A program made the translations under genes and the position numbers. Under the pieces are notes generated by a model. It did not search any database and was not told the origin of the DNA. It saw only the letters and a list, made by a program, of their open reading frames with translations. From Plazaster borealis (taxonomy: Eukaryota; Echinodermata; Asteroidea; Forcipulatida; Labidiasteridae): DNA of 64,000 nt. The DNA is taken from the NCBI GenBank assembly GCA_021014325.1, contig CM037461.1:3125501-3189500 (forward strand), written 5' to 3'. Of the stretch, positions 19,178 through 32,500 are shown piece after piece. Each line of letters starts with the position of its first letter. Positions within the stretch are counted from its first letter, which is position 1.

Positions 19178-19676
19178 AACCCCACCCATACTCCGACCCA
19201 GTAGCCAGTCCTTTGCATACAGCCAATTTAGTGACTGCTCCTGCGCCATTATTTAAGTCCGGCTATACACAGTCATGTACAATCGGGGTTCAGCACCCAC
19301 GCCCAACGAAGTTTGGATTGAATGCCTTATTTGAATTACCCGCGATTACACCAGATCCCTTTCATTGTCATGTTTTGTGTGTGTGTGTGTTTTGTTTTAT
19401 TTTCTGGTGGGGGATACTGTCAAAGAAATCTAATGGCGGATCCGTACAAAGAGTGAATACACACACATGTACTTATCCAGCAAGCTGATGTGAATTGGAA
19501 TGAATAATGCATTCCTACTCATTTATTAGTAACAGTTGACAAAGGATACGGTTCTGTACCCCTTCGTGACTGGGTGACAGCGCGGTGGGCGGGCTGTATT
19601 GTACTTCAAGGATTCTGATTGGATAGGATGTTGTGTACCGTACACTACGTGTGATAAACCGTCGAAACGAAAGAAC
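19178..19676 (-). repeat. right arm of the ~480-bp inverted repeat
   Basis: Partner of 16430-16903. It is slightly longer because of an insertion near 19225-19260. Short open frames inside it have no recognisable product. Confidence 0.9.
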
Positions 19677-19862
19677 ACTATTTAGTCATTTCCGTGTTTT
19701 CTTGTCTTATTAAATCTTGTCACGTGAAAGTGCTTTTGAATCATGTGACTAGGTTTCTGGAGAACCCAACGAAGCTAGTTCAAATCGGTGTCGGCTGATC
19801 GCAATTTGTATCAAAAGCATATGTGTGTGCTTCGTGTATTTTTCTGTCTCCAGGTGAAATCT

Positions 19863-19993
19863 GGGCCCAATTTCATGGCTCTGCTTACCGCGGAATTCTG
19901 CGCTTACGCCCAGCTGCGTCCTATAGAAATACACACGTTACAATGCGCGTAAGCGCAGAATTATTTGGTAAGCAGTGCCATGAAATTGGGCCC
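19863..19993. repeat. inverted repeat, 47-bp arms
   Basis: 19863-19909 and 19947-19993 are inverse copies starting gggcccaatttcatggct, with a 37-nt spacer and a few mismatches in the middle. This is probably a very short foldback/MITE element. Confidence 0.85.
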
Positions 19994-19999
19994 CGATCC

Positions 20000-20850
20000 G
20001 GAGACATAAGAGTCAAACCACCCAATCTGATCGTAAAAGTACAGTCATCTCTAATGTGCATGTTTTTAGACATCTCCACTTTTCATGTTTTTAGACTCCA
20101 GTATTTTGTTAATTTTACAAAAAGAAAAGACAAAAGAAGGGTGTCCCTCAGACCATGTATAAAACTGGAGTGGCGAGCTATAGTGTTTTTATAAATTGTT
20201 AATCTTTACCAGCATATCAGATATTGTGATTTATAGTTCCAGCTAGACTGTTTATTCAATAACTTGGAATTTCTTGAAGTGGGTTTAATCTACTGGTAGA
20301 GCGATTTGTTTCGATTAGTAAATGTAATCGATTGCAAAGTAGTTGAGGGCATAGCCCAACAGATATTCAGAATACAAACAGGAGCTGTCAATCAATGACG
20401 AGACAGCCTGGGTCCGTCAAATAGCAGTCCTTGCCGATGATGAACTACGTCATTGGACGACAGATTTCTAATTGCCAGTACGTTGAACGTCACTGTCATC
20501 GGTCTCTTCTTTGGGTAGAACTGAGTTTATTGGGTTTTCGATTCAAGACAATCGTGACAGCATTCTTGAATATTTACGATGACACTACTACTGAATAGTG
20601 AACGCAAGTGCGCCCCCAATCTTACTTTGGCCTGATGCTGTACTTTAATATTTGCATATTTACTGTATAAAAACTTCAAAGTTTGCGTCCCCGACCTTTG
20701 TACCTTATTGTTTTCTATTTTAGTCTTGAGCAAGAGAGAGCACATGTAATTTTTTTCTATTTTTTAGGGAGCATGGATCTGGCCCTGCTCCGAATACTTG
20801 GAATGGATATTGTCCCAGAGCTGTCTGCAGTGAGTATTGACTTATGTTTC
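20000..20850. other. non-coding sequence
   Basis: No recognisable gene or element, only short open frames of random composition. Confidence 0.4.
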
Positions 20851-20851
20851 A

Positions 20852-21195
20852 AGGGTGTGTACAACATTGGTAAGAATGAAAATATAAATGCTCACAGATT
20901 TGCACATAACTCTCATGGTATAAAGATGGTCATGGTACAAAACTTCCCTTGAAATAGTTTTGCTTGAAATGCCATAGTTTTTAAGAAATGAGTAAAATAA
21001 TAGTATTTATCCTGCAGGATAAATTCCGATGTTTGAAAAAAGTTAACACACATCAGGTTTTTTTTTCACTGTTTTCTCATGACTCCGAAGACCGATTTAG
21101 CTTAAACTTTCACAGGTTTGTTATTTCATGTATATAATAGGTCACATCGAGTTTGGATACAGGTCTTTGGCAATTACCAATGATGTACACACCCT
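20852..21195 (-). mobile_element. TTAA-flanked MITE, copy e
   Basis: 344 bp, of the same subtype as the copy at 50395 (gtacaacattggtaa terminus). The right flank is TTAA (21196-21199); the left flank reads TTCA, a probable mutation. The interior shares the long gactccgaagaccgattta block with the 50395 copy. Confidence 0.8.
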
Positions 21196-22192
21196 TTAAA
21201 TCATCTTTTTATTATAACAAATATTGTAATTTTAGGGCTGGTTGAATCGGGTATTGTTAACCTTTATCCAGCTTCGTTTTAACATTAATTTTTGCCCAAT
21301 TCACGTTAAAGACTGGGTTGTGCTATTTATATTGAGTGCTATTGATTGGAGGATTAAAATCAATAGACCCCTTGCATTGGCCGCCATCACAATGGAAACA
21401 TGCGTGCGTGTACACCCGCGCAAAACTCTCAGCCAATCACAGGTCTTTCTGATACCGAAGTAAAACTATCAAAAAGTAAATTTTTGTACAGTAGATTTGT
21501 GAACCCAGAATATGTCATACAAAATAAAGATTATTTGTAATGACCTTTGTTTTTTCCTACCGAAATGTACACATTGTTTTTCGTCCATTTTCCCACAATT
21601 TACTTGTTTTTAAAGGCTACGTGAATACCTTTGATTTTGATACAGGCGTACCCTTCTTCGATTTTAGAAGGCAATATTTTAGTATGACGTGTTGTTAGTT
21701 AAAATATAAAAGTATGGTAAGATAAACATAAATGGTTTTAATGAAAACAGTAACCCACCCCTTTATTTGTTTCTTTTGATTTACTAAGAATCTACATAGC
21801 ATTTATAAAAAGTCATAATTTATGCAGTGAATCAGCCTCACCATTACAAATAAGTGTATTGAACCTTCTCATTTCTAGACTTGGTTTTGGGTCTGAGGTT
21901 ACGGTATTTATTTGCATCAACCATGGAAATGCCACCCGCCCACCCCTTCCTGCAGATTTGCTGTCAAACACTCTTACTTGTTTCAAAGATAAATCTACTG
22001 GAGTGCGCTATTTCAAGAAAGATGCATCGGCTATCAGGCCGTACCCAAGTTGCCGCCTACAGCTACGGTTACTATTATGTTGCTAAGGTTGTTGCTAAGG
22101 TTGTTGCTAAGAACGTCCCAAACTTGAACGCATAATGACGCTGTGATACAGCGTAGCCTTAGTCGCCAAATTTGACACTGCCTCTGGTGGAG

Positions 22193-22290
22193 CCCCCCCC
22201 CCCAAAAAAAAAACAAAAAACAAAAAACACAAACAAACAAACAAACAAACAAACAAAACCCAAACCCCCCAAAAAACAAAAAACAAAAAC
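22193..22290. repeat. poly-C, poly-A and (CAAA)n microsatellite
   Basis: Runs of C and A followed by about eight caaa units. Open frames across it encode only low-complexity Phe/Cys/Leu peptides and are not genes. Confidence 0.9.
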
Positions 22291-23265
22291 ACGACCACAG
22301 ACTTGGAAACAAGTCTAGGGCCAAATCAGCGGGTTCTGTTACGGCTATTGGTAACGTTGTTGCTAAGGACGTGTTATACTTCACGATGACGCGGAAATCT
22401 AGCCGTAGCCGTGGCTGTCAATTCTGAAACGCCCTAACTCATTCCTGTCTTCGGGTTTAGCGAGCCTTAAAGTGTCCCAGTGGTTCATTGCGTGCCGACA
22501 AGAACGTGATGGTTCTAGATCAATTACGTAATTTTATAGAGAACTATCCCAACCCAATGATTTGGCATGCAGTTGAAGTAATGGTTTCGAACAGGTTAAA
22601 CAAATATAACTAATATTTTTTTGGTGTGAGTACAACTCTAGTTTTTTGTTACTTTGATCATAATATAAAGATCAATTAATTTGTGAAATGGCTTTTGATT
22701 TTATTCTTAAGTACTCAGTTGTTTTCATCTTAATTGCACAGAGGAACACAACAAAGATTGATGAAGGTGAAAGACTGAGGCTGAATCGAGGATTGACAAT
22801 GCGTTTGCTCTCAAAGAGCTTATTCATTTTACGGTAAGTTTCAAAGGACAACGTTTCAAGCAGAGAGGTTCTCCCTCCGCCCCGTAATATTTTGTTCAAT
22901 GTTTCAATTTCATTGACCCTAGTGAGACGGCATTCGGCTACAGTCAACAAATTTCAACTTATAAGACGACTATTCAAAGTTGAAACTTTTGTGGGTGGGG
23001 ATAGCACACACACATAAACTGAACTGTATTTTAGCTCGATTTGTAATCTTGTCAATGATGTTTATATATTTCAATCACTTTACGTAACCTCAAATTCAAA
23101 CGCTGCCCCAAACATAACTGAGTTTTTTCTTTATTACAAATTGCATTGCTGCTTTTTGTGATGCCCTTTAGAGTTTTTTTCGCTTATTACAACTTTTACA
23201 ACAAATTACAACTGGTTAAAGTTGTATAGTGCCTCTATATTTGTAGCGCATTTTAGGGCATTTCC

Positions 23266-23391
23266 AATGGGAGACTTTGGAACGCTAGGTGGCAGCAGAC
23301 TTACCATAGTTCTGAGCACGCGCACATTGTCGAAAAGGATTAATTTACCTGGTACGTCTGCTGCCACCTAGCGTTCCAAAAGTCCGCCATT
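23266..23391. repeat. hairpin with ~36-bp arms
   Basis: The near-perfect core is 23276-23300 (tttggaacgctaggtggcag...) against 23356-23381. Pairing continues imperfectly out to caatgg/ccattg, with a loop of about 55 nt. It may be a foldback element or the footprint of a small transposon; the precursor of a small RNA is possible but unsupported. Confidence 0.8.
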
Positions 23392-25424
23392 GTTCTTTTT
23401 CAGTGCGCAGAGGTTGAATGATTTAATTCCACATGAGCCAGTGTGGCTTTGGAGTGAAGTTACCATTGCATTTTGTATAGATAGCGAACTAAAACAATGT
23501 AAAAGTTAATTGACCGTGTAAATGTGCCAGTTCAAACTCCATAATAAATACATCTAGAGTTATGTTTAATACTTTTACCGTGGATAGTTGAAATTGATAT
23601 TTATAAGTAATATTTTATTGATTAAGCAATGTGGTAAACGATGCGGTCAACAGCGGTGGTTTATGCCCAACAAATTCTTTAACGAAAAGGTTAATAAATA
23701 ACTAAAGTCGAGAGGGTAGACCTTGTCTAACTTTCCCATATTTCTCTTACTTGAGCTAAATATTTGAAAGACCAAAATGTGTGTAATGAATTTATCCATC
23801 AGTTTGCCCCAGTATGATTATCTTGCAAATTGACATGAATTCCCTTTTTTAGGTTACAAACGATTACCACTGAGTATGTTTATCTACCATTGAGCAATTT
23901 TCAACAAAGAAGAAGTATTACATGTAACCTGCAAATAATATTACATATTTTATTTATGTCCTCTTTCTACAACAATACATAACAATAGTTTGACAATTCA
24001 CTAGTAAGGCTATAAGTAATATATTGTTCGTACTTGTCAAGACATTATGTGAATACATTTCACTGAAATTGTATGTTTTTGTAGTGACCCATCGAATTTC
24101 TTTGTTTGGTATCCTAACAAGTGTACTTTTATCTTATTTAAAGTTTCTGAATCTGAAACTGTTCAATTTGTAGATTATTTGACAACAAACCCTTAGTTTT
24201 CCACAACCTGGACGTTTAATTGCAGGTTTATCTAATCAAGTTTGTGTAGATTGAATCAGCTGTGATGTTTAGATTGTAATTTGAGTTGTAAACAGACCAA
24301 TCATTTTCCGTAGGTAATTAATTGTTTTATAAGTCAGTTAAAACTGTTTTATTTATTATATACTTTAAAGGCAATTTGAGGGGACCTTTGTCATTGTTTC
24401 CCGATTCTCCAATAGAACAACATTTTATTGGAAAGCATTTGGAAAGAATATCTGTTAAAATACAAACAATGTGTTTGCCCGCTTAACAATTGGGACCTGA
24501 TACCGATGCGATTTCAGTAATGAAGTTGTGTGAATTAAGGGGAAATTAATCGAAAAATAATTATAATAGTGATGGAGCCCGTATTTAAATTTGAACAATA
24601 TACTACATATAATACTGTACATACATTGCAACAAAGCATCAATAGAACAAATTTTAAGTCGACCTCGAGAGCGTAATTTTTTTTTGCGAAAATCTGGACT
24701 TCCGGGAACCTCGACTAGCAGCCACAGCGTGTATTGTGGAAATTGATTTAAAAAAGAACTTGTATTGTGATGTTTTAATACATTTCATTTATTGGTTAAA
24801 AAAAGGGAAAAATAAATAGGAATCATTCAGAAGCTTTATTTTGTAAACTAATTCTCAAATCTTGGAAAACATATTTCTAAGCCAACCTTAATTTCTGCTT
24901 CGCGTTTGGCAATAAAAGGCCATACAATAAAAGGCAATCGTGGTGACATTGGCGTACAATCATACAAACTGGTCCAAGCTGCTACATTTAGTAGTAGTAC
25001 GGTACCCGAACCGCGCGACCCTTGGAGCCGGATGTGGGAGGTCAAGCAATTTTCCTTCATTTTCTCATTATACGTTTCCAGGCTTCATTTTAGTTTTATT
25101 TATTAAGTTGTAAGTTTTTGAATTTAGTAATTCTACAACTTAGTTTTTGGTGTATGAATCTCCCATAGCTGATGGCTCAGAGGTGCCCGGAAGCTCAATG
25201 GTGACATTGTCATCGTGGGATTTACACGGTTTATGAGTAACTACCAACAAGTTTACGTACGTTGCAAATCACAATCAAGTCTTTTAATGTAATATTTTAA
25301 AAGTGGCCATGATAAATGGTTTTGATATTTGAAACATGAAACCAAAATAACAGTAATTGATATGTGTATGGTACCAATTTCCACATACCTATTGTTTATT
25401 TTGAACAAAATAATTCCACTCATT

Positions 25425-25540
25425 GAGGCATTATGTCTTGGCCTAAGATTCATGTGTCAGGACCGGGATTCAAACCCACGACCCGATGCCCCTGCCACTA
25501 TAATTTGAATCCAGTGCACTGACCATTCAATCAAACATGC
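25425..25540 (-). repeat. tRNA-derived SINE-like fragment
   Basis: On the minus strand an A-box-like segment (TTGAATGGTCAGTGCACTGG) is followed by a B-box match in GTGGGTTTGAATCCCGG. The region cannot fold as a full tRNA. It is probably a SINE head or an old tRNA-derived repeat. Confidence 0.5.
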
Positions 25541-25599
25541 CATTTACTTAAAATATTATATTTTTCTAAAATTAAGAGCTTGACAAATCAGTTCCAATT

Positions 25600-27400
25600 G
25601 AATTACCAATTCTTAAATCAGAAACCATCCTTAAAACTTGAATTCTTAAACATCATTTCCCCCAAAAAGTGTTATGCTTTCGCAAATTGTTTTACAAAAT
25701 GTTTTTTCTTCAAATTTCTCTTTGTTATATTCAGAAGCTTTTTTTACGGATTTTTGCATTGGATGTAATTTTATTGAAGCACAAGAGAATCCTTGCATGA
25801 TTTTAAACATGATTTCGACTAAGACAACATTTACCATTGATATTGATAATTATACACCAATTTAAAAAATAAATACTAACTCGATAAGTATTGATTGTTT
25901 TAAAATGCTCAATAAAAATTGAGACACATTAGGTAACAATTTTAATGTGAGAAAGATTATTGATTCCAGATTGGATTGTGATTCTTAAGACTTTAAAACT
26001 TTAACATACTGTTTACGATAGGAATCAAGCCTGCTGGGTTACCAGCAGTAAACGTTTTCTATTGTATGGCGTAGCAAAATATTACAAGTAAATCAGAACG
26101 TTTAATATCAGAAACCATTCTTTAAAACATAGTTTCCTGAAAATATTTCAGTGAACATTTATGCTTTTTCAATTGTTATTTTGCCATATTTGTTCTTCTT
26201 CAGATTTATAAAAAGACTGGAAAAGTTAAATTTATAAGTTGTCAACTTGTTCTACTGATCACTTGCAGTTTACATTTATTAGAATTTAAATACATTGTTA
26301 TTTTCTTAATTTAAAAAAATGATTTCTGCTATGGCCATTTTACCAATAAAATATAAAGAACATTTACACTAATTTACACAAATATCGTATACCGGTACCT
26401 TAACACAAGAAGTATTGAAAAGTGCATATGTTAATTGATATGTTACAATTGAAGCACAAGTTAAAATTAAATGTGAGAAAAATTACTGATTACGAGATTA
26501 AAATGTGATACTTGAGAATTCAAAACTTTATGTGATAAGAATCAGTCCAAGTAGTGAATGTATTCCTTTGTATAGCAAAGCACGGGTATAACTTATAAAT
26601 TTTCTGTCTGTTTATAACTTTTAATAGTTGTTGTTCAAAAACAGTTCAAATTTTAATATTTGTTGTTAACAAAAAATATGTTTATACATTGTTCGTCAAA
26701 ATCCTTCTCTGGCCATGATACATTGTTTGTCTAGTGGTTAAGCATACAGCGTAACATGTCGTGGGTTCAAATTTAACCACACATTGGTGTTGGATTGTAA
26801 ACAGATGACAATTGAACCCAATGAGAAAAAACAAGAACAAAAAGAAGATTGTAAATTTTGAGATTAGGATGGATTTACATTTTTTTTTTTTTACCACAGG
26901 AAAGTGTTTTGTTTCAACAAACTCCTGGTTGTTTTGTTTGTGTAATTTTGATGAAGTCAGATAATTGTTAGTCAAAAACAAAGTTTAAAAATGGCAATGC
27001 TAATTACATGTTATTTCTTCATATTGCACACGGTGCCAGAAAAGATTTAATCAACCGTTTGCTAGATTCTAAAAAACTATAATAAATCTTGAAATTGTTG
27101 TTTACATCAACTTAACTAAGAAACCATTCTTAAAGAAAGAATTGTTCTGGAAATTGTTAAACCAATCACAAAGGATTAGTTTATATCTAGACATATTTTC
27201 CCTTGAAGTGTAGAGTAACTTTTTTTAACAACTTGGTGTGAAACTTCGCTAATGTACACAGGTACATTTTAATTTAGATACATGATAACATATTCTGAAT
27301 TTTAAAAATGGTTTCAGCTATTACAACAATTATCTAGGAAATACATGGAGTACATACACCAATATTATTACATTGCTTAATAAGTGCAAAATCTTAATCA
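25600..27400. repeat. old degenerate tandem repeat, ~0.5-kb units
   Basis: Three or more diverged units share landmarks in the same order: atcagaaaccattcttaaa (25615, 26105, 27118), gctatggccattt/gactaagacaacattta-like blocks, and gtgagaaa.attactgatt (25946, 26473) followed by gataggaatca. Spacing is about 490-530 bp for the first two units. Short frames inside are not conserved between units. Confidence 0.5.
26715..26780 (+). repeat. tRNA-derived SINE-like fragment
   Basis: An A-box-like TTGTCTAGTGGTTAAGCA is followed by a B-box-like GGGTTCAAATTTAACC. The spacing fits a tRNA-derived promoter, but no full cloverleaf forms. Confidence 0.45.
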
Positions 27401-29297
27401 CTGAATAATTGAAGTAAACTGAGTGAACTTTATTTTCGTGGTAGATTGGTATATGCCTATGGTTGGCAACTTCCTTCCCATGGGAGCTTAATCCCAATGC
27501 GTCTTGTATTCCAAGCCTCATAATTGTTTAATTCAATGTGCATGGCAAAATCAATTAGTGTTGTACTTGATTCACTCCAGATTAACAGTTAAGCTCGGTA
27601 TCCACAATAAGAGGCACCAAGTCATAGAGCAACCGGTCCCCTCTTATTTGTTTATGATCTTGCTAGTTTTTAAGTGAATGCAGTTTAGGGTGACCATGTA
27701 AAACATGATCCATTCTAAGTTGGAATGCGTCAAAATACTTTTCATTTTGGCAAGCGCGTTCTTTTAAACAAGTGTGCACCCAAAGCTGTCACTTTGTGGA
27801 GGAAATCAGCGTTATTTCTCAGTGTTTCTCCTCGAGAAACTAGTGACAAGTGGCCCGCTACTCAATGTAGCGAGGCTATGTGATAGGAATCAATGCAGTC
27901 TGATTCATTGGTTAGCTTTTTACTCAATGCTTTTAGTGAGTAGAAGTTGCCCTGATGTTTCTACTGGATTATTCAAACTTGATTTTTAAAGTGGGTTTTT
28001 AGGTTACAGTGTTCGCCTACACAAATTCAACTTCCAAAAACATAAATTGATGTCACATTTTAAACATATTGATCTGTATATTTTTGTATAGGGATTTTTA
28101 GTGCATTCTTTAAGTGCCATGATATTCACTCAAAAAAAGACAATGTACAGATCCACTTTACTCTTTACTTTCAATAACGTCATGTTTCAAATTTAGCTTT
28201 GACAGAAAATCAAATAAAATGACAATTTAAAGTGTGGTTTTACTCTTATAATTAGTTTGCATTTTTAAAAAGTGTACTCTAATTAGGGCCCTAATGATGA
28301 TTTTACACACGCAAGGTATATTTGGCCCAACCACGCTCTAGTGTAGGCACTGAACACTTCCTTGAAAAAATTAGTTAAATGTCTACATGGACTTATACAT
28401 GTAGCACACAACCCTTATTTTGTTATTTAAAAAAAACAACTTTCATTTGTTTGCAGACATCAATGTATTTTGGGGTTCAAAATAAAGGTTAATTAATCAG
28501 AATTGACATCAGCTAGGACAACATTTATGTCTTATTTTTACTTTGTTTTTAATCAAACCATCCTGATCACAGTCTTGTGGTTTAGAAAGAAAGTTTTAGT
28601 TTCATTTTCACCTTTGTTTTTCTTTGCCGCGTAAATGCAAAAACGTCGTATCTTGCACGAAAATGTTCCGTGCAAAAAACGTCGTATCTTGGCGCGACCT
28701 TGTTTTGTGGGCTATTTTAGGCGATATTTACGCACGCTTGACAATTTCAATTTTTTTGACATTTTTACATTGACAAGACGACTTATATAGTCCAGTGTGA
28801 TCTCTTGGCTCAATCTAGTGCAAAAAAGGTTTAAGTTTTATCATTGCGTAAAATTTTACAATTGAATAAGACAACATTGGACACAATGGATAACTTGGAC
28901 ATTAGTTGTGCAACTAAAGTTCACAGAAAGAAAACACAAAGTGTTCTTTTTTCTTCTATTATGCTGAAGTCCAAAACCATTTCCCACGCCTCAACTGGAC
29001 TGCTTAAACAAAAACATTGTTAACAATTTTATGCTAAGTAAAATAGACCAGGATACCATTCACAGATAGTGCTTGTGAACAAGTCTGTTGGCTGATAGCC
29101 TTAATCTGGGACACGCCTTTTTGATTATGCTTAGCTTCTTTTTGTGATTAATCAGTTCACATACCAAGGTCAGGTACTACACTTTGTGTCCGGTGCAAGG
29201 GGGGTAAATTTTAGGAATGATTACACCAATATATGAATCAGTGTTCTTAATCATTTGGCTGCCAAGGGGACATTGTATATTTTATCCAGAAACGTTT
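27400..29297. other. non-coding 3' flank of the FReD/discoidin gene
   Basis: AT-rich, with no gene seen. Two copies of a short motif (aaaacgtcgtatcttg) lie at 28641 and 28675; they also occur, inverted, near 60.3 kb. The 3' UTR of the downstream-reading gene should lie just below 29298, but I could not place its end. Confidence 0.45.
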
Positions 29298-29581
29298 TTA
29301 GCCACGGGGTGGAGATTGGCGGCATATTTTGATTTCAGTCTTTACAACACGAGAACCATTCCAATCACTAGCTCTAATGACTCGTTCATATGGACCTATA
29401 ATATCACCAGGTTGGATATATTCAGCATTAAGGTTATTGTCTACACCAGGTATACCAGAGCATCTATTAAACCACCAACCTCCTTCAGTATTCAGACTTG
29501 GGCAGTTTGTTTCGTCTTGGTTAACATCTGTGTGATGGTGAATGCTGAAGGTTTGATTGTTGGCAGTCTCAAGAATACCAC
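29298..29581 (-). CDS. FReD part 2: terminal exon
   Basis: 284 bp encoding the last third of a fibrinogen C-terminal domain: the calcium-loop region HHHTDVNQDETNC, GGWWFNRCSG with the second disulfide, then a long tail. It ends at TAA (29298-29300). It enters at phase 1, so it can follow either discoidin domain 4 or, directly, the FReD exon 37910-37649. Confidence 0.9.
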
Positions 29582-32500
29582 CTGAAAAACACAAGAAAGC
29601 ACAAATACTAAACTTTAGTCATTAATGCTCTTTTTATCGTATATTTTGTTGTCGTTGAAAAAACAATATAAAGTTGTCACCGCATGTTCTTGTATTTAAG
29701 TGAAGTAACACAATGTTAATACAGCACCAGTTTGTGGCACCATCAAACACTGTTTGTTATCTCAGCAATAACAAAAGCAACACCAAAGGTTGCATTTGAA
29801 ATTCATTATTTTGACTAATGTTGATGAACCTACTTCTGCATCCAATGAGTTCAATGCGCATGGCTGGATATCCCACGTATTCGATCGGTCTGATACGGAT
29901 GAAGCGTGCTCTGATTGGCTGCTCAAATCTATTGGTTACCGGTGTAGATTGGTCAGTGTTACCAGGGAATGTCTGTAACACAGAGCACAGAGAATAGAAC
30001 AACATAATTAAGCCAAATATTTGTGTATTGAACAATTTACAGTGAAAACAATTGTTTTTATGTTAGGTATTAAAATCAATTTTAGTTTATCTTCCAAGCT
30101 TTTGCAATTGTTCCTCGTTTCTAGTAATGGGGTTATGGGAATACGCAGTGTCTCTGATTGCAATGTGTTGAATTTGTTTTCGTCCAAAATCAAAATTGTG
30201 AATTTGGAACAGCTCACTTGTGTTATTGCGATGACGAAACCCTTTACCTGATGTTGTTCTATAGATGCTCCATGGCCACTTACGTAGACCCAGGTAACGT
30301 TGTCGAGGCTGTATTCTACTTTGAATGACGTAACACGCGTGTACCAAGTATCACTGGTCAGCTTGTCATCAATATCTTGTGTAATGACTCCTTCAACATG
30401 AGTTACCATAAGTAGGTCAATCTGAAGCCATGGAGATTCGTTTTCATCCTTTGCTGCACACCACCCACCAATGACATGACCATTTCCAATCTGGTTCAAA
30501 CGTCCATTACTAGGCTGACAATTATTGGGAGTATCTGGTCGGTCCTGGTTGATACTTGTGGCAGTGATTCTAGAGTCGGAAATGCTACCATCTTCCATTC
30601 CAAGACTTTGCCCACAGAGCCAATGTACTGTAAATGAATATAAATGTGAATTTTAACACCCGATCTACCGATGACAACAGCTCAAGCTGGTTTCTGTTGT
30701 GAGTTTTTTCTGAATCAACTGCTTGAGTTGAGTTTTGACTTTATGGTGTCATGCTCTCAAAGCAATACATTACTATCTGAGAACAATCTTGGTTTTAAGA
30801 ATGATTTGTGATTGGCTCCAAAAAAGTTAAGACGATTAGAATTGCATCAAGCATGCCGACGTTGTAGTGTAAAAACAAAGTGTTTTCAATTTTAAAATGC
30901 ACCCATGTAATGATTCTGATTTTCTTGGGTTTGATTTGTGTATTTGTTTATATGAAAACATTTCACGATCAGTATATTGCTTTTAATCTGAGGAATATAA
31001 CTTTGTGTTATGATATTGTAGCGAGCAGGGGTGACAAGGTCACCGAGTTCATTTGAGGACTCGCAGGCAACGCTGACCGCAGACATCCGGAGCACCTGGG
31101 AATCCAGGCACCATTACGCGCCAAATCATGGAATGGCGGGCTTGGGTTCCCACGTGATCTGGAGGAGACAGTCAGTGCTGTACTGGGTCCTGAAGAGTCA
31201 CAACGAACTTGACAACGCTCTGACTCCCCAGTGTTGTGTAGAATAAGACTCACAAGAGATTTAGACTGATAATGAAAGTACATTCAATTTATGATTAGTA
31301 TACGAGAAAAGAATCAGATAATCAAAGAAGAATCAGAGTTAAGAACTGTTTTGAGTCATATTAATAATGTATTCGTCTCTTGTTCTGTTCCTGTTCATAT
31401 CCGTTATATTTAATTCTCGTCCAAATCATCACACCATCAACAAGTCTTTGACCGCGACGGCGTGTTGCAATATTCTGCATTAGTCATTTCTCGATGAAAC
31501 TGACCTTTACATCCCAATAGTTCAACACGTATCCATAGAGAGCCATCGGCCTGGTTTAGTAGGATGCGGATATAACGAGCTGTGATTGGTGGATGGAACA
31601 TGCTGGTAGATACTTCGTCTAATGTGCTTGCCCTTCTGATTATCTGTTATGATACAAATACAAACATTATTTTTATTCGTTTAAAAATATGAACACCTAT
31701 TAGCATTGCACTGTACACAACAATTAATTTTTACACAGTAGACTAATTAATCAAGTTCCAACTCGTAATATATTGTAACATTACAACAGGTGATTTGATT
31801 TCGAAAGCAAAGGCTGATATCATAAAATCGCATTACAAATGTTTAGCTACAATGTAGCTGTGGCATTTGGGCAGCTGCATTGTGTTTGGCACAGTGATCT
31901 TGTTTTATTCTTGGTATTATTCAGTGATCTGGGATGATTACCAAAGAGTGCAGATGGTTAAGCAAGTTGCTGAACGTATTTGCTTGTCATTTAATTTTCA
32001 TTTCATTTATAAATTTCACAGGTAAAAATATCAAAATTACATTATGAAAATATACATAAAATGCAAAAGGCAAGATATAAAAATATATATATAAACAGCA
32101 GATTACACAAAACATTCCAAAGACAGAACAATGGCACACCTGAAGGATTACACCTGAAGGATTACGCAAAAGTAAAAACTTGATTATTGTACAGTTGTTG
32201 TGATGCTGTAGGATTACTAAAGGGTTCTGACTGTTAAGCAATTCTATTTGAATGATGTTGCTTGTTAGTTCTTAGTGCGGGACTCAGTGAATTTATAAAA
32301 CTAGTTTTGTATTGGTAATCAAACCAGAATTTGAACAGTTTTAAGACAAACTCATAAAAAGTTTGATTTCAAGATGGATACTTTATGTGCAGCAATTAAC
32401 ACATTTGAGTGTAGGTTAGACATCAGAATGCTTACCTGTGTTGAATTCATATTATGCCAAGTGCTCTGGTCATCACTGTACTCCAGCTGGTACTCATGAC

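Larger units (their letters stand above)
21200..25420. other. gene-poor AT-rich stretch
   Basis: No exon-like frame with splice sites was seen. It contains a C/A microsatellite (22193-22290), a pair of gttgctaagg-rich repeats near 22080-22110 and 22345-22370, and a hairpin at 23266-23391. Confidence 0.5.

Noticed and set aside
22107..22384. Phe/Cys/Leu-rich minus-strand protein
   Set aside because: It is a translation of the poly-A/(CAAA)n microsatellite.
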